A program made the position numbers and the translations under genes. A stretch of 64,000 bases of DNA from NCBI RefSeq assembly GCF_009727055.1, contig NC_052353.1:40362830-40426829 (forward strand), given 5' to 3'. Shown piece by piece: positions 38,011-50,475 of the stretch. The DNA comes from Benincasa hispida (lineage: Eukaryota; Streptophyta; Magnoliopsida; Cucurbitales; Cucurbitaceae). The notes under the pieces are model-generated. The model did not search any database. It was given only the letters and a program-made list of their open reading frames with translations, and was not told the DNA's origin. Within the stretch, counting starts at the first letter, position 1, and each line of letters opens with the position of its first letter.

Positions 38011-38652
38011 TGTAGTAACATTTTTTAAAAAAAAAAAATTTTAAAAAGGAGACTTGGGTTGATCTTGTGAAATTAATTTTTATTTAATTATATTTATACC
38101 TAGTTTCAAATTCTTAAAAGTGATTTTCATAAATTTAAAAGTAATTTTAAATTATTATGTTTGGTTTCAAAATGATTTATGAATTATCAAATTACTGAAA
38201 AGGGTATTATTTAACTCAATAATTATAATAAATATCTATTTTTATTAATTTATTTTTTCATTTGTTTTATTGTTGATGTCTATATGCATAATTGATATGT
38301 TGGGTAGAAAAATACATAAGAATATCGAAGAAGATAGAAAACATATATCTCATTCAATCTAGTTGTAGACTAATTTTAATTTTAGTCAATCTCAAGAAAA
38401 ATTTCTTATCAATTAATTCTTTCAAAATCAATTTGAAATGATTTTAGATTTTTTAAAATTAATTCTATTTCATGCCCAACTTCAGAAGTGATTTTGAAAC
38501 AGTAATTTTAACTGTGTCAAAATCACTTCAAATATTATCCTACTCTTAAATGACCTGAATTGTGGCATGCTAGCAATGGACTACAGCTCTTGTAAAATCA
38601 CTTGAGTAATTACCCTGGTCCCTGACCCTGCATTGTCTTGATAATGCAATTT

Positions 38653-39105
38653 AAGGTGTGTTTGCAATATATTTTCAAATGTTTAATTTTAAAAAACAAG
38701 TCATTTTAAAAGAAATTGCTGTATTTGACAACCAAGTTTTCAAGTGTATTTTTATCAATTTTTATCAAAAGTGTTTAAATAAAAATGAGTTTTTTGGAAA
38801 AAAAAAATATTTTTTTCTTAAGCCAATCCAAACGGGCCCTTATTCATTTAATCATCGATTTTCCATTGAACTTTATATTAGTTGCTTTCATTCAAATTTA
38901 CACGGATTCTATTTAGGGCTCGTTTGGATGGATTTAAGAAAAAAGTACTTTTCAAAAAACTCATTTTTATTTAAATATTTTTTATCAAACCTAATCAAAA
39001 TACACCTGAAAAGTTAATTCGAGTAATTGTCAAACACTCAAATTTCTTCTAAAATAACTTATTTTTAAATTAAACACTTGAAAATCTATTCCAAGCACAT
39101 CCTTA
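38653..39105. repeat. Foldback MITE, ~450 bp, long terminal inverted repeats
   Basis: The left end 'AAGGTGTGTTTGCAATATAT' and the right end (reverse complement 'AAGGATGTGCTTGGAATAGA') are imperfect inverted repeats that continue inward over most of the element ('tttaatttt...aagt', 'atcaaaagtgtttaaataaa', 'aatccaaacgggccc' versus 'gggctcgtttggatgg'). The flanks TTA/TAA would fit a 3-bp target duplication but are ambiguous. A partial relative lies at 50312-50475. The 119-aa open frame across it is an artefact. Confidence 0.75.
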
Positions 39106-40539
39106 ATCTCGTGGGTTTTGAATCAAATTGAAAATAGGGTGATAATTGTTAATAAATTTAATTGTACAATACTTTAACACACTTCATTTACGAGTTTGAA
39201 TCACGATATTTAACTTCAATTTAATATTTTTAACCATGACATTTACAAAGCAATATAACCGAGTTAGATTTTAGTCGACATCATTTAAAGAAAATGACTT
39301 GAGTTTTATTTAATTTACATTTAAAAAGTAATAAAGGAAAAAAATAAAGTAGAAATAAAAAAAAACTATCAAACAATTTTTTGTCTTTGTTTCTTTTTTT
39401 AAAAAAATAAGAACAAAAGTTGTTAGAAAACAAGAAATATAAAACAGAAAGCAAAAAAATAGAAATGTTATCAGACGGGACATAAACGTTAGATGATTAG
39501 TGTAATAGGTCTAAACAATGTTAGCCAAATTATTCGCTGAGGATAGAAGAAATTGTTTTAATTAGTTTCCTTAAATATAAACTCTGAATGGCATATTCAT
39601 AGTCAATGTCTGTATGAGTAGTTGATCTGTCATTTTGATTAATCTGCAGCAAAAATTTCTGTAAATGAGAAGGTTGTCTTTTGGGCTATCCATTGTCTTT
39701 TCTGGCAGTTCTTGAATTTTGAAGTCTAATTTAATGTGGTATCTATTGTCCTATTAACACCACAAAAAGCATGGATATAGATGTGATAAATGATATCAAC
39801 ATGGTGACACCTCATATTTTAAAAATTTAGAATAATGACACAAAAATGACACCTTGATTTAAATTAGACCACAGTACTTTTGATGGATGTGAAATTTATA
39901 ATTTTATTTTAGTACATAAAAAGAGTTTTAAAAGATTACAATTAATGAAATAGTCTTTTACATTTTTTGATTTGAATAGTTGTAACTGTTAGAAAAAAAA
40001 ACTAATACATTTTTTCTATTAAAGAGGCTCTAAACCTGCTTGTCCTGTGACTTCAGCATCTTCAATTCTCAAGGTTTAAAAGATTCACAACTTCGACGGG
40101 AGGATTCTGGCCCTGTCACTTTCGATATATCCAACTCCTTCAAGACTTCCAAATGTATTCGTCTTCAGCATCTTCACACACCAATTGTGATAGAATAGCT
40201 TACATCCTCCCGAATGAGGTCAGTCAAGTGAGTCTCTTAGGATGCAACTCAAACCTCCTCTCCTAAGAGAATTTGACCGAGTCGCATCCACATTAAGCTT
40301 CCAACAACCTTCCTTAGGAGCATACCAGTTGCACTTTATAGACTTGTCCATGATTGTAAAATACTAAGGAGATTCATATGAGGATCTTGCATCGAAAATG
40401 GCTAAAGAGGATTCCACGGCATGGAAGATAACTTTAACGTCAAGACAAACTCTTGATTGAACTTGATTGCATTCCTTGGGTCCATAAGCACCAAAGCATT
40501 ATAAGAATTTTCCCCAATTGCTTATTGACTCTAGGTTTC
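39106..40539. other. Intergenic with a small MITE fragment
   Basis: No gene recognised. 39340-39480 ('aaactatcaaacaa... aacaaaagttgttagaaaac... gttatcagacggg') looks like a degraded copy of the MITE family at 43227-43524 and 47632-47932. 40030-40530 is less AT-rich but has no open frame of note. Confidence 0.45.
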
Positions 40540-41060
40540 AAAATGTTATATATTTAGTCCTTAAGTTTTGAGTTTGGTTTCAATTTAATCTTTTGATTTC
40601 AAAATATTACAATTTTACCTGTGAGATTTGAGTTTTGTTTCAATTTAGTCCCTAAGTTTTAAGCTGATATACACTATTAACTTTGGTTTTTCACTAAATA
40701 TTTATTTCCCATTTTTAGTGTTAATGTCTATTAATTTTAGAAAATTGAAAGAATTATAATTAATTAAGTTTCACTATTTTTCATCATTACCAAAATAAAA
40801 TTTAAAATTTCACTTTATAATTATTTTAAATTAATTAATATGCATTAATGTTAATGACTGAATGTGAATATTAAATATTAAAGTAAATCTTGACACCAGA
40901 GACCAAATTGAAACATAACTCAAATCTCAAAGGTGAAATTGTAACATTTTGAAATCTAGGGACTCTAAATTGAAACTAAACTCAAACTTAAAAATGTATA
41001 AAATTTTGAAACCTATAAACCAAATAGAAATTATATTCAAAATCTAGAGACCAAAAAATT
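40540..41060. repeat. Foldback element with tandem 'tttagtccctaa' modules
   Basis: The left arm has repeated modules of the form 'tttcaatttagtccctaagttt... ttcaaaatattacaatttta'; the right arm repeats their reverse complement ('gaccaaattgaaacataact... aaattgtaacattttgaaat... ctaaattgaaactaaactc'). Related copies are at 9121-9540 (GDSL intron), 43140-43880 and 49320-49800. Non-coding. Confidence 0.7.
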
Positions 41061-41501
41061 ATTTATCAAATAAAAATTTATGAAATTTTAAACGGTAACT
41101 AATTTGATTGTTTGGTTAAACATATGTTCATGTTAGGTTGTGATATTCCATATCTATGGTTTAAGTCACACCCACCATACATGCGAAAAGAATACACCAC
41201 TTTGATCTAAATAGTTGATATGAGACAAAGGACATGATTGTTTGTTTAACATATCTCCACCATTAGATTGTGATGTTTCATATATATGGTTTGGATCACA
41301 CTCATACACAAAAGGATATACCACTTCGTCATGTAACTATTTGACTAGTTATAATTGGGCAAATGACCTAACTGCTTGCTCAAACATATATTCATCGTTA
41401 GATCTTAATTTTTCTTTCTTGGTCTTATATGATTGTGTCTATTTAGCATATGTATCAAGTGTAAAATACAAATGTTAAATTTACATTAACTCGAGACAAC
41501 T

Positions 41502-42165
41502 TGTTGAAGAAGAAATTTCGAACCGATCACGAATCGCCACGTCATTCATTAAATTAATGACAAAATTCCAAAATATTCAATTCAAGACCAATTAGAAGTT
41601 GACATGTGTCCCCAATTGCAGTTGAAGACAAATTTCAATGATGTCACGTGTTTTCATCATGACCGTTGAATCAGATAAGATCAACTTGGCTCAATTTGAT
41701 ATAACTATTTGAGTTAAAGTCCAATTGAGCTAAAAAATAGGCTTAATTTAGCCCAAAAACCATAGTAGGTCCAAGTCCAACCAATTGGGCCTAGAGTTAG
41801 GTCTATGGACCAACTAAGCCTAAGCCCATGGGCTAACTAAGCCCAAGCCCATGAAGCCTATTAGAGAAGAGGAACTCTCTTCATTTGTTGGGGAGGCAAT
41901 TCTACACATCAGAGAGCCCAAGAGAATTCACCAACAACCAGAAGACTCTTAGACTTCTAAAGACATGAAAAGACTCTTTCAAGACTTTGACTTCAAGAAC
42001 ATCACGCGTTTCGTTTCTTCAAGTTAAGCCGCACATTTAGCTGAGAGAGAATTAGAGGATTAAGTGTTAGAGATCGAACCACAGCGCATCAAATCAACAT
42101 CTACACCAACACAAACTTAAGTTTAACTTCATGAAACAAGTTTCTCTGGAAACCTCGTGCGAACA
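41502..42165. repeat. Solo LTR with perfect 5-bp target-site duplication
   Basis: 664 bp beginning TGTTGAAG and ending GCGAACA (5'-TGTT...AACA-3'), flanked on both sides by CAACT (41497-41501 and 42166-42170). It contains no coding sequence and no partner copy in the window, so it is a solo LTR left by recombination between the two LTRs of a full element. Inside is a short repeat of 'aactaagcccaagcccatg' type (41810-41860). The class is probably Ty3/gypsy or copia; undetermined. Confidence 0.8.
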
Positions 42166-42199
42166 CAACTGTCTAACACATATCTATTGCGCTAATAAT

Positions 42200-42660
42200 T
42201 TTTTTAGAGGCACAGATACAAATACAAGACACAGGTACAACATAATACAGACACAATGACACACCATATTCTGAAAAAATAGGATACTACACAACAAGAA
42301 CACACTTATTTAAATGTATATTTTTAAAAAATATAAATCATTTTTATTCCAAAAGAAAATTCAAAGTAAATGGATTGATTCATTTATATCCTTAAAAAGC
42401 TTAGCTTAAATTATTTCACATTCAAAAGCTATTATTATTGTCATTTGTATCTTTTTAATCTACTCTACAAGTGTTCTATGCATGTCACTTGTTCAATACG
42501 TATCCAACAAGTGTCGTGACGTGGTGTTGGACATTGATACACTAGTCAATTAAATGAAATTGTTTGTACTTCTTAGATGATCTTATATACGTATTTAACA
42601 AGACATCAAAATATATAAATATCGAACACATATGGACATAGACACACTAATCAAACTAAA
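42200..42660. repeat. Low-confidence dispersed repeat, 'acacaggtac/gacac' words
   Basis: The left end carries repeated 'acagatacaaatacaagacacaggtac'-type words and the right end 'cgaacacatatggacatagacac'. This looks like a weak foldback of a dispersed family; boundaries were not found. Confidence 0.3.
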
Positions 42661-43139
42661 GCCTCATACTTAGGTAAAGGTTAACAATGATTTTCTTGCT
42701 TCATAATCTAATTATAGGTTGGTTTACTTTTTTTGTATTCTCTTTCCAAAAAGGTAATAGGAATAAATATAATTATCATATGGGTAGTTCCATGGACTGA
42801 AGTTGAGAATATTTATTGCTTCATTATTGTAGCATTGCTAAAGGTGCAATTTTATGTAAATATTATAATTATTTCAAAACATTAATAGAAAAATCAAATC
42901 ATTTAATTTTGGTCAAAGGGAATAGTATTGGTTGTCTCATGTGGGGTGGTGGTACATGTATGTATCACACAACTTTATTTAATTCCATTCAAATCTGTAT
43001 GAAAGGAATTTTTCTATTTATAGGCCGAATTGATAGTTTTGGTAGGGGAAATTCCTATTTGTGACCAAACTTTTTATAACCCATTCATTTCTTATTTTCG
43101 CCTTCTAATTCTCTTAAAAAAAAAAAAAAAAATCACTTT

Positions 43140-43880
43140 TGGTTCGTGAAATTATATAAAATAGTAATAAATTAGTCTTAGTTGATAACAATATAGTCTT
43201 TACGTTTTTCAATTTGTAATAATTTAGGTCCCATTTGATAAGTATTTCATTTTGTTTTTTGTTTTTTTTAAAATTAAGTCTATAGACACCAGTTTCACTT
43301 CTAAATTTCTTTCTCTCTATAATCTCCTTTTTACCGATTGTTTAAAATATAAGCCAAATTTTGACAACTAAAGTAACTTTTAGAAACTTGTTTTTTTGTT
43401 GGAATTTGGTTAATAATTCAACCATTGTACTTAAAAAAGATATCATTAATGTAAGAAATGAGGAAGAAATAAACTTAATTTTTAAAATAAAAAATTAAAA
43501 ATGAAATTGTTACCAAACGAGGTCTTAGTCTTTCAACATTAACAAATAATAGTGTAGTTACTGTGCTTCAAAATTTGTAAAGATTGCGATCCTTATTGTG
43601 AAAGTTATTATTAAGATTTGATGAAAAAATTCTTACACATGTATACCGAAAAATAGAACAAAAATCAATTTCTTCCATGAACTATAAAACTTAAGTCATC
43701 CCATGATAAAAATTTATCGTTACTTTTGAAGGGATTTTTTATGATAGGACTAAATTACTACTTATTAAAGTTTAAGGACTAAATTATTACAATTTGAACA
43801 TATGGGGACTAGATCATTGCCAACTTGAAGTTTAAAAACTAAATTGTTACATACTATCGCCAACTTAATGTTTCAAAACT
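43140..43880. repeat. Foldback element interrupted by a MITE
   Basis: Outer sequence consists of 'taataatttagtc'-type modules on the left (43160-43226) and 'gactaaattattacaattt'-type modules on the right (43745-43880), the same family as 40540-41060. The MITE at 43227-43524 splits the left arm. Confidence 0.6.
43227..43524. mobile_element. Tourist/PIF-Harbinger-like MITE, 298 bp, TTA target duplication
   Basis: Termini are GGTCCCATTTGATAA and (reverse complement) GACCTCGTTTGGTAA, flanked on both sides by TTA (43224-43226 and 43525-43527); removing the element and one TTA restores 'aatttagtcttt', the normal module of the host repeat. A second copy is at 47632-47932. No coding capacity; it would need a transposase in trans. 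TTA duplication and terminal sequence suggest the PIF/Harbinger group (inference). Confidence 0.7.
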
Positions 43881-46800
43881 CAATTAAAATTTTGAATGAA
43901 TAATTATATCAATCTTAACTCCTAAACTTTTGTAAGAGGTCATTTAGGTCATAGATGTTTCATGGGTATAGATATTAAATATCTGGAATTTGAATGTCTC
44001 GATTTTAAATGCCTGGGATAATTAATATCCGTGTTTGGATGTGCATGATAATTAATATCTAGAAGTTAAATATTTGTGCTCAATTCAATAATTTGTATAT
44101 AGAAACTAAAAGTAGATAATTACTTAGTAAATATAAGAGATCAATTAAACTTAACATTAATTAATTTTTGTTATGTTAATTAATTATTTAACTAATAAAA
44201 TAAAAAATAACTAAATACTTTTTAATTAAATATAATTAAACTAAATACTAAAAATAATTTTATTTATTTATTAATTAATTAATTAAAATATTAATAGTTA
44301 ACAATAATAAATTATATTAAAGAGTTAAGATAGCATAAAATATAAATGGTAAATATATTAGTTGAAATTTATTAACTCTAAATCATATATTTATATTTAA
44401 TAATTAATTAAAAATTAATAATAATGAATATTTGATATTAATTTATTAATTAATTAAACTATATTTTACTGTTTATCTCTCCAACCTAAAAATCCCACAT
44501 TTTTGTAAGGTATTAAAAAATCCATGTGGGTTTTAAAATTTCCTGGATAATAATATCTTGATTTTAAAAAGTGGAATTCTGTAAAATAAACAAGGATATT
44601 AAATGTCTATTTAAAGTCCCATGGAAAAACCTATGAAACAAACAGAGCTAAGTACATTAGTTTACATCCAAAATATAGAAGTATTAAAGTTGATACATGG
44701 ATGATTCTCAAAGGAAATCATAACGGTAAGTCTAAATTGATTCCCTTATAAAAAAAGTTTAGGAGTTTAATTGATAGAAATTATAAGTCCCACACGATAT
44801 TTTTCCTAGTAGAAAGTATTAGATGATAATTGATATGACCCTCATCTTTGAGTAGCTCACTCAGTTGTTTAATCGTAATTAATCGCGTGATAAATTTTTC
44901 TTTTTTTAAAAAAAAAATGATTTTTATGTATCATATGATAGAAGGGATTGACTTAACAATGGGTATAACCGAAGATGCATTGGAGAGTTGGTCGGGAAAA
45001 GGGAAATTGGTTTGTGATAGGTAGGAAATGCACGTGGCATTGAATGGTTTGATAAGTTGATGCGTGTGTGGACAAATTTTGGTCATTGCTACCTTCAAAG
45101 GCTTCATAGTCGGTAATCCAAAACGTGGTTCACTTTTTTTTTTTCTTTTTCTTTTTTCTTTCTTTCCTTTTGCCCCTTCATTTGTGAGTGTGACCCATTT
45201 TATTTTATTTTATTTTATTTTTTTTTTTGTTTATTCTTTTAGTTCACTCAATTCTATTTGTGGTAATTTATTGGTCAAATTTCGTAAAATCTATGAATTT
45301 TATGAGATTTTCAAAAATACTATTTATATACCTAATAAAATTTTAATTTTCTTTGATTTTCTTTGATAGAGGCAGATAGAAACTAATAGAAGTCTATCGT
45401 ATCTATCAATGATAGAAATTGATAGAAGTTTATCACTATTTTTTTTCTTATATATGAAAATTTATTTTTATTTTTGTTTGTATTTGAGTGCAAAACAATA
45501 TCTATTTTTTTTTCTTTTTCTCATTGGTGTGTAGTGTGTACTCTTTTGTTGAAGCATTTGGTATATATTGGACGGAGTTAAGACAGCAGTTGAGCTGGAG
45601 TTGCGTTATCATCAGTTTTAGACTGACTTTTGGAGTGTAAAATTGGAAATTTTGAGAAATTTGGAACAGATTTTATTGAAATTTAAAAAATCTCATGTGA
45701 CTTTCTTTTATTTCTTCTGATTTTCTTAACGTTACTCACGTTAGTGTGGACGACCCTTTGTTAAAAAAATCAAGGATCTCATATTTTTTATAAGATAAGA
45801 TTAACTACTTAACTTATTGCTAAATAATTTTGATATAAAACTAGAATTGGGATCCAATTGAGAATGATGAACCTAAAGAGGTACATCATTGCAAAATTCA
45901 CACTTCATCCCTCGTTCCCTTGTGTTCATGTTCCTCGTACATGCTTTTAACAATGTCATTGAAATTTAGGTCATCCATACAAAATTCGATAAATCTTACT
46001 GGACAGTAATTATTCATACATACTCAGTTTTTTTAGATCGGAGATTTAAATCTTCATGCATCCACTTGCATTATAAATAAAATAAAATAAAAATTAGCAC
46101 CCAGTGTAATTTATTGCCTTAATGGGTGTATTTTTTAAAAAAAAATTTAATTAGTTCAACCATAGGATAGAACTCCATACCTTTGATTATATAAATCTTA
46201 ACCAATTGAACTAATCTCACTAGATACATTGTATGAAGTTTAAAATCTATGCTAAATGGTTTTGGAAATATGAGGATTTGACACTTTATTTTTTAAAATA
46301 TTATTTCTTGAATTTAAGATTTGAAATGTTATAAATCTAACTAAAATATCAACATGATGATAGATTTGACGTCTCATCGAAATTGAATCATCGATCTTTA
46401 AACTATGATAATTAATCATAACACATTATTTTCATTATTTGTCCAATAAACTCCTAGTCATAATACTCCTTCAACAATATTTATGATCAACATATATATA
46501 TATATGTATATATTATTTACATGGTTGTGTAGGGGAAAAGTCCAATTTCTTGAGCTTCAACTCTTTGCTTTTTCTTGTCAAAGAAATAACTTAAATAAGA
46601 GATAGATGTAACCTGAGAAAAGTGAGCTTAGTCCTAAAATAACCATAACCCACCATCACACTAACTACTTATATTCTATTTTCTTACGTCTTTTGACTTG
46701 TTCCCTCAATTCTATTTCCTCTAATATTTTAATTATCGTCGAAAAAATTCTAACCACTATTTACGAAAAAGAAATTATGCTCCTACGAAGTTTTTATAGT

Positions 46801-47631
46801 TTTAGTTTCACATGTGTCGACTAATTTAAGGTAACAACAAAGAAAATTGAAGAAGGTGAAGAAAAAACACGTGATCTTTGCATTTGATATGGATGCATGG
46901 TTTTAAACATATATTTCAAAGGGTCATTTGAATGATTTTTTTTCTCTTTTTGTATATTTTTTTTTACAATTAAAAATGTTGTGCATCAAGGGTATTTAAG
47001 TAATTGGGCCTCTACCTGAGGATTTGTAATAGAAACTTCCCAAAGGTATAAAATTTGGATATTATGGAAAGAATTGATAAATGACTCTCTGTTATGGCCC
47101 ATTTGTGTAATTATCCCTTAGTCTAAGTTTGGTTCTAAAACATTTAGGGAATATGGTTCTTGCACTTTAATGAAATCCTCAATAACTTTTGAATATTTAA
47201 TTTTGTATCTAATAATTTTATTTTTCTTTGAGTTCACATCTAATAGTTTGTTTATTCTTATTAGCTTTGAGGGTTTAATGCTTACACAACAAAAAGTACC
47301 TAAATCTATGTACCTAAAAATCAGGGTCAACTTTGAATTCTTAAAAGATATAGCAATATTGAGCATCTTAAATCTTAGGTTATGTTTGATGATTTTTTTA
47401 TTTTTGGTCTTTGAAAATTATAGGTTTATATTCTCACAATTTTATAATCGTCGTTTTCATCTTTCTTAAGTAAATCATGGAATTCTTAGTCAAATTTTGA
47501 AAACCTAACTTTTTTTTAGTTTTAAAATATGGCTTGAGTTTTGAAAATACTCCTAAAATGTAGATAACATGTTAACAAAAAATCAATAGGTGTAAACTAG
47601 TGTTTATAGACTTAATTTTAAAAACATAAAA
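43881..47631. other. Long intergenic stretch, no gene recognised
   Basis: Very AT-rich. 45365-45440 holds palindromic 'gatagaagtctatc / tatcaatgatagaaattgatag' words shared with 53935-54250. 45130-45230 is a poly-pyrimidine/ATTTT microsatellite, and 46490-46510 is a short (AT)n. The open frames at 45064-45366 and 47118-47469 are low-complexity and lack any domain. Confidence 0.5.
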
Positions 47632-47932
47632 AGTACCGGTTTGGTAACCATTTTATTTTTTATTTTTGTTTTTGAAAATTAAGCCTATGGACACTACTTC
47701 CACTCTTAAATTTCTTCGTTTATATTACTTTTCACCAATGATTTAAAAAACCAAGCCAACTTTTGAGAACTAAGAAAAGTAACTTTTAAAAAGTTATTTT
47801 TGTTTTTAGAATTTGGCTAAACATTCGAGCATTATACTTAAGAAAGATATAAATCATTGTAAGAAATGTAGATGAATAGACTTAATTTTCAAAAATAAAA
47901 ACAAAAAACGAAATGGTTATCAAACCGGACCT
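47632..47932. mobile_element. MITE copy, same family as 43227-43524, 301 bp
   Basis: Ends 'agtaccggtttggtaacca' and (reverse complement) 'aggtccggtttgataacca' form good inverted repeats. Internally it matches the other copy in order ('gaaaattaagcctatggaca', 'aaatttctt', 'ttttagaatttggctaa', 'aagaaatgtagatgaa'). The target duplication is unclear because the flanks are A-rich. 47937-48235 looks like a further degraded relative immediately adjacent. Confidence 0.7.
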
Positions 47933-48688
47933 AAAATTTAAGATTCCATTTGATAACTATTTGGTTTTTAAATTTATGATTGCATTCATACTAAATATGT
48001 AGATTGATTTTCACCCTTTCTAAAAAAAACATAAGTATTGTTAGTCAAATTCCAAAAATAAAAACAATACGTTTTATGAAAATTACATTTTTTTTATATT
48101 TTTCAAAATTTAGTTTGATTTTCTAAAAAAGTTTACAAAATGTACATTGTACAACATACATAGAAATTCATGGCCTACCATGTTTATAAGTTCAAATTCT
48201 TAAAAACAAAAAATCAAAAAGTTACTAAAGACCTAATTAGTAACTACTTAAAAAGTTTTATAATACAAGAACACAAAGGATAATAGCTAAATAGACTTTA
48301 AAGACTAACTCAAGCCAACAGAAACATAACTCAAATGACATGAATTCTATATTATCAACCCCAAAATCTGAAGTTTGATCTCACCATACGTCAAAAGAAG
48401 AAAAAAAATGTAACAAACATTTTTTTCCCTATAGGAAGAGAGAGAGAAAAAAAAGTTCTCCACTTCTAACAAATTATGATGTGAATTATGTTCACATTTC
48501 CAAAACAAAGAATCAACTTTTCCATCCTTCCATTGTCAAACCTCAAGAATTTGAAGGTTTTTCAAACCCTAATTTTCAAAACCTCATTCCAAAATAATAA
48601 TAATATAATAAAAGTACTATCCTCCGCCAACTTCGCTCACCTACGCCCCAAAGTCAAAACACCAAACCTCACCCTTTATTTATTTTCT

Positions 48689-48697
48689 TATATAAAC
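48689..48697 (+). promoter_or_regulatory. TATA box of the PIP-type peptide gene
   Basis: TATATAAAC, about 100 bp upstream of the ATG at 48795, would place the transcript start near 48720-48730 and give a ~70-nt CT-rich leader containing a CTT repeat (about 48757-48770). Good position and consensus, but composition-based. Confidence 0.55.
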
Positions 48698-48794
48698 AAC
48701 TCATCCCCTTCACTACATTTTACCAAACTAAATTTCCCAACAATTTTTTATTTTCTTCTTCTTCTTCTTCCTTTCTCTCTAAATTATTCATATA

Positions 48795-48986
48795 ATGAAG
48801 TCTCAATCTCTTCTTTTGGCTCTCAATTTCATTGCCATCTTCATCTTCTTCCTCTTGCTCTCCTCCATTCAAGTCCACTCCTCAAGACCTCTCATGCATT
48901 ATCCTCCTTCTTCGATCTCTCCGGCGACCAAACTTCACGTATACAAACATTATTCGGGTCCGAGCCGCAGAGGTGCTGGCCATTGA
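48795..48986 (+). CDS. Small secreted peptide precursor, PIP/PIPL (PAMP-induced peptide-like) family, 63 aa
   Basis: Single-exon frame with a hydrophobic N-terminus MKSQSLLLALNFIAIFIFFL ending near Ser29 (signal peptide), a short variable pro-region with PLMHYPPSSISPATKLHVYK, and an extreme C-terminus SGPSRRGAGH, which fits the SGPSxxGxGH signature of the PIP/PIP-LIKE family exactly. In that family the conserved C-terminal peptide is released in the apoplast, often hydroxylated at the proline, and signals through leucine-rich-repeat receptor kinases in immunity or development. The precursor is short for the family and carries one copy of the motif. The start is the only Met giving a signal peptide; a TATA box and CT-rich leader lie upstream. 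Overlapping longer frames in other phases (48488-49021, 48832-49068) lack any such organisation. Alternatives such as IDA or CEP are less likely because of the SGPS...GH ending. Confidence 0.82.
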   Translation: MKSQSLLLALNFIAIFIFFLLLSSIQVHSSRPLMHYPPSSISPATKLHVYKHYSGPSRRGAGH

Positions 48987-49319
48987 CGACTCGCCCGGAG
49001 AATATTATCATATCCTTCTAGCTAAACATGTTCTTCGTTTTGTAATATTTTTGTTTGTTTCACACTAGAGAAATGCTAAATATGTTATATAAGGTACTTT
49101 TTTTTTTCTTTCATTTATAAGATTTTTATACTTAGATTCAAGTGTAACCTATAGTTGATAGTTATATATCAAAGAATCAGTAGATTGTTGAATTGATGTT
49201 TCTACTCTTTTGTAAGAGTGTGATGAATATTAAAAAACATTTCAACACAAAATTAATACATATATTTAAACATATGATGAAGTTTTCATTGTTTATCTTA
49301 AAAAATGAATGGTCTCTCG

Positions 49320-49800
49320 AATGAAATATAAAAATATTTTTGGTCTCTAAACTTTCATGAAAGCAATAATTTAGTCTCTGAACTTTGGCTTATAATGATT
49401 TAGTCCCTAAATTTTCAATATTGTAACAATTTAGTCCCTGAATTTGATTATGTAACGATTTAGTCCTTATACTTTCAAATTTGTAATAATTTTGTCCCTA
49501 ACGTAAAAAAAATTATCAAAATTTGACGTCAATTTTTATTATTTTATGATGTAGACTTTGCATTTTATAAAAATTTTGGGTATCTAATTAGTTTATCGAT
49601 TTATTTATGCAAGAAATCTCATTTAGTCTTCATACTAATTTTTACAATAAGAATTAAATTGTTACAAATTTTGATTACAATGAGTAAATTGTTACATAGT
49701 AAAGCTCTAGGATTAAACTGTTACAAAATTGAAAGTTTGAGGACTAAAATTCAATGACTAAATTGTTACTTTTACGAAAATTTAGAGACTAAAAGTGATT
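49320..49800. repeat. Foldback element with tandem 'aatttagtccctaaa' modules
   Basis: The left arm (49350-49500) has at least four modules 'gtaacaatttagtccctgaa' or close variants about 45 bp apart; the right arm (49615-49795) has the inverted modules 'attaaattgttacaaa', 'gtaaattgttaca', 'gactaaattgttact'. Same family as 40540-41060. It lies about 330 bp downstream of the PIP-type gene stop codon. Confidence 0.7.
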
Positions 49801-50311
49801 TTTTAATCGAGTTATTATTATGATTATGATGATGATTATTATTTTTAGGTTTTCATGGTTCTTGAGAATATTTGTTGACATTGATTTTGTTGGCATTGAT
49901 ATTTTCACCAATAGATATAGGAATTTTTGTCAACTTTTTCACCTACCCAACTTGCAAACTTTATTTTATTCAAATATTAGGACAATCTATTATATTATTT
50001 ATTTTATGGGTTTGAACTTGTATGACTACTTTATTTTAAAGGTTTTTCTTTTTAAATGACATGCATGGTCTAATTTTCTTTAATTTTAAAATCGAAGTTA
50101 AGATGTTAAATGAATAGAGATTAATTGCATGTGTTTGCTAAATTTGGATGTGGGAAGTTTTCTATGACAAAAATATGTACCTCATGCCATGCTAAACTAA
50201 TTATTAAAGAAAAACATGTGTTATATATTTAATTTAGTAATGAATTTTTTAGCAGAAGTCATTTGAAGATTTAAATGCTTAAATCAAGATAGTAAGAATA
50301 AATTTCGATTA

Positions 50312-50475
50312 ACGTTTCAAGTGTTTAATTTTGAAAATAAGTCATTTTGAAAAAGTTTGAAGTATTTGATAACTGCTTAAAATAATTTTTGAATTGCATT
50401 TTAACTAGATTTTATCAAAAGTGCTTAAATAAAAAATAATTTTTTTTAAAAACATTTTTTTCAAAAAGCTCTAAG
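50312..50475. repeat. Partial copy of the 38653-39105 MITE
   Basis: 'tttcaagtgtttaatttt', 'aaataagtcattttgaaaaa' and 'tatcaaaagtgcttaaataa' occur in the same order as in one half of the element at 38653-39105. The other half is missing. Confidence 0.6.

Noticed and set aside
38658..39017. 119-aa open frame
   Set aside because: Lies entirely inside the foldback MITE; no domain and composition of the repeat.
45064..45366. 100-aa plus-strand frame
   Set aside because: Mostly Phe/Leu from poly-pyrimidine tracts; no start context, domain or conservation visible.
48488..49021. 177-aa plus-strand open frame over the PIP-type gene
   Set aside because: It is in another phase from the signal-peptide/SGPS frame, covers the promoter and TATA box, and has low-complexity composition; chance frame.
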